NCBI GenBank assembly: GCA_963520725.1
Contig: CAUQSG010000043.1
Span: 1-13,825, forward strand
From: JABCPE02 sp963520725
Lineage (GTDB): Bacteria; Bacteroidota; Bacteroidia; Flavobacteriales; Weeksellaceae
Length of the DNA stretch: 13,825 bases
Direction: 5' to 3'
Shown here: positions 6,744 through 13,329 of the stretch, one piece after another
Layout: every line of letters begins with the position of its first letter
How positions within the stretch are numbered: position 1 is the stretch's first letter
Position numbers and translations under genes: made by a program
Notes under the pieces: generated by a model
What the model saw: the letters and a program-made list of their open reading frames with translations, nothing else
The model's database searches: none
What the model was told of the DNA's origin: nothing

Positions 6744-8252
6744 ATGAAAAAAGTATTTATATCATCAATGGCCGTTTTGGCTGTTTTGTCAGTTACAAGT
6801 TGTAAAACTGATTTTGAAACCGATGTAGCGGATATCGCGGTAACTAGCGGAGAAGCAGATTTTAGTAAATATGTAGCTCTTGGAAATTCCTTGACTTCTG
6901 GATATAGAGATGGGACAGTGTATTTAGACGGGCAGCTGGAGTCTTATCCTGCGATGATTGCAGAGCAGATGCAAAAAGCAGGAGGAGGAACATTTACTCA
7001 ACCTTTAGTGCCAGATAATATCGGTGGTTTCGCTAATATACCAGGGTTTAAAGGAAAATTAACTCTTCAAGTGGTGAATGGAGCATTGACTCCAGTGTAT
7101 TCTACGGCTGTTAGTACATTAGATAGATTGACAGGAACATACAATAATATGGGAGTGCCTGGTGCTAAGTCTTTCCATTTGGTGGCGAATGGCTATGGAA
7201 ACATGGCTGGGCTGACAACAGGAACAGCAAACCCATATTTCGTGAGATTTGCGTCTTCTTCTACAGCGAGTGTTTTAGAGGATGCGATGGCTCAGAATCC
7301 TACATTTTTCTCTCTTTGGATAGGAAATAATGATGTGCTTTCTTATGCGACTTCAGGAGGGGTAGGAACGAACCAAACAGGAAACACCAATCCAAGAACA
7401 TATTCTTCTAATGACATTACAGACCCTAATGTTTTAGCGGGGTCTATCAAAGCTGTTTTAGAAGGGATGAAATCAGTGGGAGCAACTAAAGGGGTGATAG
7501 CAAACATCCCGAATGTGACTTCTATTCCTTTCTTTACAACGGTTCCGTATAATGCTGTTCCGCTGAATGAAACTTATGCTGCTGCTTTGAATACTCAGTT
7601 GGTAGGAAGATTAAAACCTGTTTTGACTGTTTTAGGGCAAGGAGATAGATTGAAAACATTGGTAGTTGGGCAAAATCCATTATTGATAAAAGATGAAACC
7701 TTGACTGATTTATCAGCTCAAATCACGACAGTTTTGACAAGAAATGGTGTTTCTGCTGCTTTGGCGTCTTTCATTGGGACTACTTATGGGCAGGCTCGCC
7801 ACGCTACGAGTGAAGATTTGGTATTATTATCTACAAAACCTGTTATCAATTCTGAAGTAACTGGAGTTTCTGAGCCATTTAATAAACTAGGAGTTACTTA
7901 TCCTTTGGAAGATAAACATGTATTGACGAAGTCAGAAGTGGCGCAGGTTCAGACAGCGACTAATGCTTATAATACTCAAATAAAGGCTTTAGCAGAGGCT
8001 TATGGATTGGCTTTTGTAGATGCTAATGCTAAAATGGTAGAATTAGGCAAAAACTCTGGAATTCAATACAATGGAGTGAGCTATTCCACTACATTCGTTA
8101 CAGGAGGTTCGTTTTCACTAGATGGTGTGCACCTTACAGGAAAAGGATATGCGGTGATTGCTAATGAATTTATCAAAGCTATCAATGCTAAGTATAAATC
8201 CAACTTACGCCAAGTGAATCCAAATAACTATTCGGGAGTGAAGTTTCCATAA
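6744..8252 (+). CDS. SGNH/GDSL-family hydrolase, lipoprotein
   Basis: This is a probable envelope esterase or lipase of the SGNH fold. Residues 1-20 are a lipoprotein signal with lipobox SVTSC (Cys20), so the protein is probably lipid-anchored. Block I is ALGNSLTSG with nucleophile Ser49; the canonical GDS Asp is Asn here. Block II is GVPGA (137-141), block III is IGNND (193-197), and block V is DGVH with catalytic Asp460 and His463 near the C-terminus. At 502 residues it is longer than minimal SGNH enzymes (about 200-250), the extra sequence lying mainly between blocks III and V. It follows the FadL-family gene by 9 bases without a terminator and is closed by a hairpin at 8272-8301. A membrane-lipid or acyl-glycan substrate is possible but not shown. 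Confidence 0.88.
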   Translation: MKKVFISSMAVLAVLSVTSCKTDFETDVADIAVTSGEADFSKYVALGNSLTSGYRDGTVYLDGQLESYPAMIAEQMQKAGGGTFTQPLVPDNIGGFANIPGFKGKLTLQVVNGALTPVYSTAVSTLDRLTGTYNNMGVPGAKSFHLVANGYGNMAGLTTGTANPYFVRFASSSTASVLEDAMAQNPTFFSLWIGNNDVLSYATSGGVGTNQTGNTNPRTYSSNDITDPNVLAGSIKAVLEGMKSVGATKGVIANIPNVTSIPFFTTVPYNAVPLNETYAAALNTQLVGRLKPVLTVLGQGDRLKTLVVGQNPLLIKDETLTDLSAQITTVLTRNGVSAALASFIGTTYGQARHATSEDLVLLSTKPVINSEVTGVSEPFNKLGVTYPLEDKHVLTKSEVAQVQTATNAYNTQIKALAEAYGLAFVDANAKMVELGKNSGIQYNGVSYSTTFVTGGSFSLDGVHLTGKGYAVIANEFIKAINAKYKSNLRQVNPNNYSGVKFP

Positions 8253-8271
8253 CTTTTTTATAAGTTAAATA

Positions 8272-8301
8272 AAAACCGCTTGATATTTTTCAAGTGGTTT
8301 T
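8272..8301 (+). terminator. rho-independent terminator after the SGNH hydrolase gene
   Basis: AAAACCGCTTGA (8272-8283) pairs with TCAAGTGGTTTT (8290-8301), with one G-U wobble, around a 6-base loop. The run TATTTTTT follows. It separates the fadL/SGNH unit from prs. Confidence 0.88.
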
Positions 8302-8310
8302 ATTTTTTAC

Positions 8311-8318
8311 TAACTTTG
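8311..8318 (+). promoter_or_regulatory. candidate -7 element (TAACTTTG) for prs-rplY
   Basis: TAACTTTG fits TAnnTTTG. It lies just after the terminator T-run and 28 bases before the prs ATG. No -33 TTG was found at a normal spacing. Confidence 0.55.
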
Positions 8319-8346
8319 CAACTCTCAAAAAAACTCAAATTAAATA

Positions 8347-9285
8347 ATGGCTTCTCAAACATCTTATTTATTCAGCACTAGGACCAGTAGACAGTTAGCT
8401 GAAAAAATTGCTCATTATTATGGGCAGGAACTAGGAAAAATCAATTTTCAAGAGTTTAGTGATGGTGAATTTGAGCCTGTTTTAGACCAGTCTGTAAGAG
8501 GCGGAAGGGTCTTTTTGATAGGTTCTACATTTCCTCCAGCGGACAATCTTTTAGAGCTTCTCCTTATGATAGATGCGGCTAAAAGAGCTTCTGCAAAGAA
8601 CATTACGGTGGTTCTTCCGTATTTTGGTCTAGCAAGACAAGACAGGAAAGACAAACCGAGAGCACCGATAGGTGCGAAATTGGTTGCAAATCTTCTAACA
8701 ACAGCGGGAGCAACTAGAGTGATGACAATGGATCTGCATGCAGACCAGATTCAAGGTTTTTTCGAAATTCCAGTAGACCATCTTTATGCATCTGCTATTT
8801 TTGTGGAGTATATTAACTCTTTGAATTTGGATAATTTGACTATAGCATCGCCTGATATGGGAGGAGCTAAAAGAGCTAAAAACTATGCAAACCATTTAGG
8901 AGCAGAAGTTACCATTTGCTACAAAGAGAGAAAGAAAGCGAATGAAGTGGCAGAAATGACCCTCATTGGTAATGTAGAAGATAGAAATGTGATTTTGGTG
9001 GATGATATGGTGGATACAGCAGGAACACTCTGCAAGGCTGCGGATATCATCATGGAGAGAGGAGCTAAAAGTGTAAGAGCTATCGCTACTCACGGAGTCC
9101 TTTCTGGAAAGGCTTATGAGAATATAGAGAAGTCTAAATTGCAGGAAATTATCATCACAGATTCAATTCCTCTTAAAAACAATTTGTCATCTAAAATAAA
9201 AGTGCTATCTTGCGCCCCGTTATTTGCAGATGTGATGAATCTTGTTCATAACAAGAAATCCATCAATGACAAGTTTATATTTTAA
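8347..9285 (+). CDS. prs: ribose-phosphate pyrophosphokinase (PRPP synthetase)
   Basis: Prs makes PRPP from ribose 5-phosphate and ATP, feeding purine, pyrimidine, His, Trp and NAD synthesis in the cytoplasm. The 312 residues match the class I enzyme length. Seen: FSDGE (37-41), the ATP-site stretch RQDRKDKPRAPIGAK from Arg97, DLHADQIQGFF from Asp129 with metal/ATP-binding His131, PDMGGAKRAKNYA, and the PRPP-binding loop VDDMVDTAGT (from about 218). The ATG at 8347 has an A/T-rich leader. rplY follows after 21 bases, and a prs-rplY (ctc) pairing is common in bacteria, so they are likely co-transcribed. No truncation or unusual residue was seen. Confidence 0.98.
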   Translation: MASQTSYLFSTRTSRQLAEKIAHYYGQELGKINFQEFSDGEFEPVLDQSVRGGRVFLIGSTFPPADNLLELLLMIDAAKRASAKNITVVLPYFGLARQDRKDKPRAPIGAKLVANLLTTAGATRVMTMDLHADQIQGFFEIPVDHLYASAIFVEYINSLNLDNLTIASPDMGGAKRAKNYANHLGAEVTICYKERKKANEVAEMTLIGNVEDRNVILVDDMVDTAGTLCKAADIIMERGAKSVRAIATHGVLSGKAYENIEKSKLQEIIITDSIPLKNNLSSKIKVLSCAPLFADVMNLVHNKKSINDKFIF

Positions 9286-9306
9286 AATAATTAAATTTTT
9301 TATAAA

Positions 9307-9900
9307 ATGAAATCTATTACAATTCAAGGACAGAAAAGAGAAAGCGTGGGTAAAAAATCTACAAAAGCTCTACGCGATGCTGAATTAGTTCCTTGTGTTG
9401 TTTATGGAGGTAAAGAACCATTACATTTCTCTACAGAAGAGAAATCTTTCAAAAACTTGGTTTACACTCCTGAGGCACACACGGTATCTATTGAGGTAGG
9501 TGGACAGACTATTCCAGCAGTATTACAAGACATTCAGTTTCACCCAATTACAGACAGAATCCTTCATGTGGATTTCTACCAGTTGAGTGCTGACAAACCA
9601 GTAGTAATGGAAGTTCCTGTGAAAATTACAGGTCGTGCTAAAGGTGTTGTAGCGGGTGGTGTTCTTAGACAATCATTCAGAAAACTGAAATTAAAAGCAG
9701 TTCCTGCTAATTTACCGGATGAAATCGTGGTAGATGTGACTCCACTTAAAATTGGTAACAAAATTTATGTGGGAGACATCAAAACTGATGCGTACATATT
9801 CTTACATCCAGACAATGCTGTAATCGCAGCTGTGAAGATGTCTAGAAATGCGATGAAAAACGCAGGTGCTGCAGGAGCAGACGATGAAGATGATGAATAA
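9307..9900 (+). CDS. rplY: 50S ribosomal protein L25 (general stress protein Ctc type)
   Basis: L25 binds 5S rRNA in the large ribosomal subunit. The 197-residue product is the long, two-domain form: an N-terminal L25 domain (about 4-92; GQKRESVGKKSTKALRDAEL, PCVVYGG, DIQFHPITDRILHVDFYQL) and a C-terminal TL5-like beta domain (about 100-180; VPVKITGRAKGVVAGGVLR, NLPDEIVVDVTPLKIG). The end is a short Ala/Gly-rich then acidic tail (AGADDEDDE). It lies 21 bases after prs and is followed by a strong hairpin, so it is the last gene of this unit. Confidence 0.96.
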   Translation: MKSITIQGQKRESVGKKSTKALRDAELVPCVVYGGKEPLHFSTEEKSFKNLVYTPEAHTVSIEVGGQTIPAVLQDIQFHPITDRILHVDFYQLSADKPVVMEVPVKITGRAKGVVAGGVLRQSFRKLKLKAVPANLPDEIVVDVTPLKIGNKIYVGDIKTDAYIFLHPDNAVIAAVKMSRNAMKNAGAAGADDEDDE

Positions 9901-9923
9901 AATAATCTTTTCATAAGTTTAAA

Positions 9924-9956
9924 ACAAAAGGCTGTCAATTTTTGATGGTCTTTTGT
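9924..9956 (+). terminator. rho-independent terminator after rplY
   Basis: ACAAAAGGCTGTCA (9924-9937) pairs with TGATGGTCTTTTGT (9943-9956) as a 14-bp stem with three G-U wobbles and a 5-base loop. CTTTATT follows. The next promoter candidate lies 41 bases downstream. Confidence 0.85.
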
Positions 9957-9997
9957 CTTTATTAACATAAATCAATTTTCAATAAAATTAAAACTTA

Positions 9998-10005
9998 TAT
10001 TTTTG
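9998..10005 (+). promoter_or_regulatory. candidate -7 element (TATTTTTG) for the flavin reductase gene
   Basis: TATTTTTG fits TAnnTTTG and sits 25 bases before the ATG at 10031. The surroundings are AT-rich, so chance matches are possible. Confidence 0.45.
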
Positions 10006-10030
10006 CTTCATAAATTTTAAAATTAAAAAT

Positions 10031-10570
10031 ATGAAAATATTAGCATTTGCAGCGAGTAATCATTCCAACTCTATCAATAAACGGTTGGTTTCCTATATTT
10101 CAAGTAAATTTGAAGGGCATGATGTAGAACTTCTTGATATTAACGACTACGAAATGCCTATTTACAGCATAGACAGAGAGGTAAGCGGTGGCGTCCCTAA
10201 ACTGGCAGAAGATTTTGCGGCGAAGATAGATGGAGTGGATTTGCTTATTATTTCGTTGGCGGAATATAATGGTTCTTATTCTACAGCTTTCAAAAATATT
10301 TTTGACTGGATATCAAGAATTCCAAACAGAAGTGCTTTCGGTGATAAAAAAGTTTTCCTCACTGCTACGGCTCCAGGTCCGAGAGGAGGTCTTACAATCT
10401 TGGAAACCGCAAAGGCAAGGTTCCCATACAATGGAGGGGATGTGATAGAGGATTTTTCTCTTCCGAATTTTTCTGAGAATTTTGATTTGGAAAAAGGAAT
10501 AATTGATGAAGAAAAGAAAAAGGAATTGGAAGCAAAAATAGAAAAAGTAAAACAAGTTCTCATAAATTAA
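10031..10570 (+). CDS. NADPH-dependent FMN reductase-like NAD(P)H oxidoreductase
   Basis: This is a flavodoxin-fold flavoprotein predicted to use NAD(P)H to reduce FMN or quinone/azo-type acceptors in the cytoplasm. The 179 residues match the family length. Seen: an N-terminal strand and phosphate-binding loop (ILAFAASNHSNSINKRL), the central segment LIISLAEYNGSYSTAFKNIFDWISR, whose EYNGS loop corresponds to the flavin-contacting E-Y-N motif of the family, and TATAPGPRGGL as the later FMN-proximal loop. The C-terminal helix is rich in Lys and Glu. The gene stands alone between two terminators with its own -7 candidate. The physiological substrate cannot be determined. Confidence 0.88.
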   Translation: MKILAFAASNHSNSINKRLVSYISSKFEGHDVELLDINDYEMPIYSIDREVSGGVPKLAEDFAAKIDGVDLLIISLAEYNGSYSTAFKNIFDWISRIPNRSAFGDKKVFLTATAPGPRGGLTILETAKARFPYNGGDVIEDFSLPNFSENFDLEKGIIDEEKKKELEAKIEKVKQVLIN

Positions 10571-10575
10571 ATATT

Positions 10576-10605
10576 TAAATAGCGGTCTCAAAGGGCTGCT
10601 ATTTA
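10576..10605 (+). terminator. rho-independent terminator after the flavin reductase gene
   Basis: TAAATAGCGGTCT (10576-10588) pairs with GGGCTGCTATTTA (10593-10605) as a 13-bp stem with three G-U wobbles and a CAAA loop. GATTTTT follows, a modest T-run. Confidence 0.8.
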
Positions 10606-10658
10606 GATTTTTAAACCGAAATAAATTAAATAAATTTTATTTTTTACTGATAAATTAT

Positions 10659-10666
10659 TACCTTTG
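10659..10666 (+). promoter_or_regulatory. candidate -7 element (TACCTTTG) for dnaN
   Basis: TACCTTTG matches TAnnTTTG, 21 bases before the ATG at 10688. A TTG at 10664 in the dnaN frame overlaps this element, so it is very unlikely to be the translation start. Confidence 0.6.
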
Positions 10667-10687
10667 TCTGCTCAATTAGTTATTATT

Positions 10688-11818
10688 ATGAAATTTATTG
10701 TCACAAGTGGCGAGTTACAAAAAGCTTTAAATACGGTAAGTGGTGTGATATCTAGTTCACAATCCAGACCGATATTGGAGAATTTCCTTTTTGAGTTAGA
10801 AAATAATTTGCTTAAAATCACAGCATCAGATGGAGAGACTACTCTTTTGACATCTTTGGGGGTTAAGTCAGAGAGCAATGGTAAAATAGCGGTTCCTGCT
10901 AAGATGTTTCAAGATGCGATAAAAACATTTGGTGATCAGCCTCTTACTTTTTTGGTGAAACCAAATGAAAATGGAGGTGGGCTTTTGGAAATTTTAGATG
11001 AGAAGGATAACTATTTCATAGCGTTGGACAATGCAGAGGAATATCCTGAATTGGCAGAATTTAGTTCTTCACAAAAAGTTACTATTTCATCAGGAATTCT
11101 TGCGGAGGCTCTTTCTAAAACGCTTTTTGCGACAAGTAATGATACGCTTCGTCCTGTGATGACAGGAGTGTTTTTCCAGTTTGGAGAAGAGGAAGCTAAT
11201 TTTGTGGCGACGGATTCTCATAGATTGGTAGTTTATAAAAGAACAGATATTAAAAATAATGAGCCGATGGAGTTCATTATGCCTAAAAAACCACTAAGTA
11301 TCTTTAAAAATATTCTGACAAGTTCAGATGATGAGGTGGTTATAGAGTTTAATGAAAACATGGCGAAGTTTTCCTTCAAGGAGCATGTATGGATTTGTCG
11401 TTTGATAGATGGAAAATATCCTAACTATAATGCAGTAATTCCTAAGGAAAATCATAATGTGCTGACTATAAATAGAAAACTTCTATTAATTTCTATCAAA
11501 AGGGCTTCTATTTTTGCCAGCAAATCTACCAGTCAGGTGAGATTTAAGTTGTCTGGGAATATCCTTTATCTTCATGCAGAAGATACAGAGTATGCAAACA
11601 AAGCAGAAATGCAGATACCATGTGACTACTCAGGAGAGGATATCAATATAGGATATAGTTCAAAATTCCTGACAGAAATGATAGCGGTTCTAGATTCGGA
11701 GGATATTATCATGAGAATGTCCCAAGCGAATAGACCAGGGATTGTAGAACCAGCGGACGGACTGGATGAGGAAGAGCAAATACTCATGCTGTCTATGCCA
11801 GTAATAGGTTTAAATTAA
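10688..11818 (+). CDS. dnaN: DNA polymerase III beta subunit (sliding clamp)
   Basis: DnaN forms the dimeric ring that tethers DNA polymerase III and other DNA enzymes to the template. The product is 376 residues (E. coli 366) with three clamp domains. Seen: MKFIVTSGELQKALNTVSGV at the N-terminus, SRPILENF early in domain 1, ATDSHRL (174-180) in domain 2, and near the C-terminus LTEMIAVLDSEDIIMRMSQANRPGIVEP, which corresponds to the conserved PGxxxP-type segment, then a hydrophobic end LMLSMPVIGLN. The ATG at 10688 is chosen because the in-frame TTG at 10664 falls in the promoter element and adds eight non-conserved residues. No dnaA or origin-like cluster is nearby, which is not unusual for this phylum. 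Confidence 0.97.
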   Translation: MKFIVTSGELQKALNTVSGVISSSQSRPILENFLFELENNLLKITASDGETTLLTSLGVKSESNGKIAVPAKMFQDAIKTFGDQPLTFLVKPNENGGGLLEILDEKDNYFIALDNAEEYPELAEFSSSQKVTISSGILAEALSKTLFATSNDTLRPVMTGVFFQFGEEEANFVATDSHRLVVYKRTDIKNNEPMEFIMPKKPLSIFKNILTSSDDEVVIEFNENMAKFSFKEHVWICRLIDGKYPNYNAVIPKENHNVLTINRKLLLISIKRASIFASKSTSQVRFKLSGNILYLHAEDTEYANKAEMQIPCDYSGEDINIGYSSKFLTEMIAVLDSEDIIMRMSQANRPGIVEPADGLDEEEQILMLSMPVIGLN

Positions 11819-11834
11819 CAAAATGAAAATAAAC

Positions 11835-11864
11835 GAGATGTAGAGTAAGAGACCTTTGCATCTC
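11835..11864 (+). terminator. probable rho-independent terminator between dnaN and pheT
   Basis: GAGATGTAGAG (11835-11845) pairs with CTTTGCATCTC (11854-11864) as an 11-bp stem with two G-U wobbles and an 8-base loop. CTTTTTTAAT follows. The pheT ATG is only 22 bases after the stem, so either pheT has a promoter overlapping this hairpin or it depends partly on read-through. Confidence 0.75.
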
Positions 11865-11886
11865 CTTTTTTAATATTTATATTTCA

Positions 11887-13329
11887 ATGAAGATTTCGAA
11901 TAATTGGCTTAAAGATTACATTAGCACAGATTTAAATTCAGAAAAAATAGGAACTTACCTCACGGATATAGGTTTGGAAGTAGAGGGAATAGATAAATTT
12001 GAAACCATCAAAGGAAGTTTGGAAGGTATCGTTGTAGGGAAGGTTCTAACCTGCGAAAAACATCCAAACGCTGATAAACTAAGTAAAACTACTGTAGATG
12101 TAGGAAATGCTACAATTCTAAATATTGTCTGTGGAGCTCCTAATGTAGCTGCAGGACAGATAGTTGCGGTGGCTGTGGTAGGGACAACTTTGTTTGATAA
12201 AAACGGAGGTTCTTTTACGATTAACAGAACTAAAATCAGAGGCGAGGTTTCAGAAGGGATGATTTGTGCAGAGGATGAGATAGATTTGGGCAACAGCCAT
12301 GATGGAATTATGGTTTTGGATGAAACTTATGAAGTAGGAAAACCTTTGGCGGATTATTTTGATATTCAGCAAGATGAAGTTTATGAAATAGGGCTGACAC
12401 CTAATAGAACCGATGCGATTTCGCATTATGGTGTAGCGAGAGATTTACACGCATTTTTGACTTGTAATGGAATTGATTCTAAACTTGTTAAAATGGAAAC
12501 TTACGCCGCTGAATCAGAAGGAGAGCATAATTTTTCTGTTGAAGTAGAAAATAATGATTTGGCGCCGAGATACATTGGTGCTGTTTTGAAAAATATAAAA
12601 GTAGGAGAATCTCCAGAATGGCTGAAAAACAGACTAAAAGCGATAGGTCTTTCACCAATAAATAATGTGGTGGATGTTACCAACTACATTCTTCATGCTT
12701 ATGGACAGCCGCTTCATGCTTTTGATTTAGATAAAATTGGAGGAAATAAAATAACGGTAGGAAACAGCCCGAAAGGAACGAAATTCACCACGCTGGACGG
12801 AGTTGAGAGAACACTGAATGGAGAGGAAATTATGATAAAAGATGGAAATCAGAAACCGCTCTGCATTGCTGGGGTTTTTGGTGGGCAGGACAGCGGAGTT
12901 TCTGAGCAGACGCAGTCTATTTTCTTGGAAAGTGCTTATTTTAATCCTGTTGCTGTTCGTAAAGGAGCTAAATTCCACGGACTGAATACCGATGCTTCTT
13001 TCCGTTTTGAGAGAGGAGTAGACCCGAACAATACTAAAACTACTATTTCCTTGGCAGTGAAACTGTTACAGGAATTGACAGGAGCGACATTGGTGGGAGG
13101 ATATATAGAGCATTATCCTGAAAAAATAAAACCTCACAATGTGATTTTTAGATATTCTAAATTGGATCAAATTTTAGGAATAAAAATCCATAGAGGAAAA
13201 GTAAAAGAAATTTTGAAATCTTTGGAAATAGAACCTCTTAACGAAATTACCGATGGGCTAGAACTTTTGGTGCCGAATTACAGAGCGGATGTTACTAGAG
13301 AAATAGATGTGATAGAGGAAATTCTCTGA
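11887..13329 (+). CDS. pheT: phenylalanine--tRNA ligase beta subunit, N-terminal 480 residues up to an in-frame TGA
   Basis: PheT is the beta chain of the alpha2-beta2 phenylalanyl-tRNA synthetase. It binds tRNA-Phe and edits Tyr-tRNA-Phe. Seen: an EMAP-type tRNA-binding OB domain (about 39-150, HPNADKLS from His59), LTPNRTDAISHYGVARDLHA from Leu170, the B3/4 editing domain (VVDVTNY from 261, then GQPLHAFD), RFERGVDP (373-380), and the start of the B5 domain. Codon 481 (13327-13329) is TGA within EEIL-stop-IYGYNKI, where homologues have Arg. Arg codon AGA or CGA differs from TGA by one base, and the frame is unchanged. If TGA stops translation, the product lacks the rest of B5, the synthetase-like core and any anticodon-binding FDX-ACB domain, and could not form a working enzyme. 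The continuation is described separately. Confidence 0.92.
   Translation: MKISNNWLKDYISTDLNSEKIGTYLTDIGLEVEGIDKFETIKGSLEGIVVGKVLTCEKHPNADKLSKTTVDVGNATILNIVCGAPNVAAGQIVAVAVVGTTLFDKNGGSFTINRTKIRGEVSEGMICAEDEIDLGNSHDGIMVLDETYEVGKPLADYFDIQQDEVYEIGLTPNRTDAISHYGVARDLHAFLTCNGIDSKLVKMETYAAESEGEHNFSVEVENNDLAPRYIGAVLKNIKVGESPEWLKNRLKAIGLSPINNVVDVTNYILHAYGQPLHAFDLDKIGGNKITVGNSPKGTKFTTLDGVERTLNGEEIMIKDGNQKPLCIAGVFGGQDSGVSEQTQSIFLESAYFNPVAVRKGAKFHGLNTDASFRFERGVDPNNTKTTISLAVKLLQELTGATLVGGYIEHYPEKIKPHNVIFRYSKLDQILGIKIHRGKVKEILKSLEIEPLNEITDGLELLVPNYRADVTREIDVIEEIL

Noticed and set aside
10571..10687. Replication origin next to dnaN
   Set aside because: No DnaA-box cluster or dnaA gene is visible; the gap is explained by a terminator and a promoter.
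11955..12293. 112-codon open frame on the minus strand inside pheT, and similar antisense frames inside lpxA (757-1173) and ruvB (4927-5229)
   Set aside because: They lie opposite strongly conserved genes, resemble no family I know, and have composition expected of shadow frames.
13327..13329. Selenocysteine at the pheT TGA
   Set aside because: Homologues have Arg at this position, not Cys, and no convincing stem-loop of the required type was seen directly after the codon.
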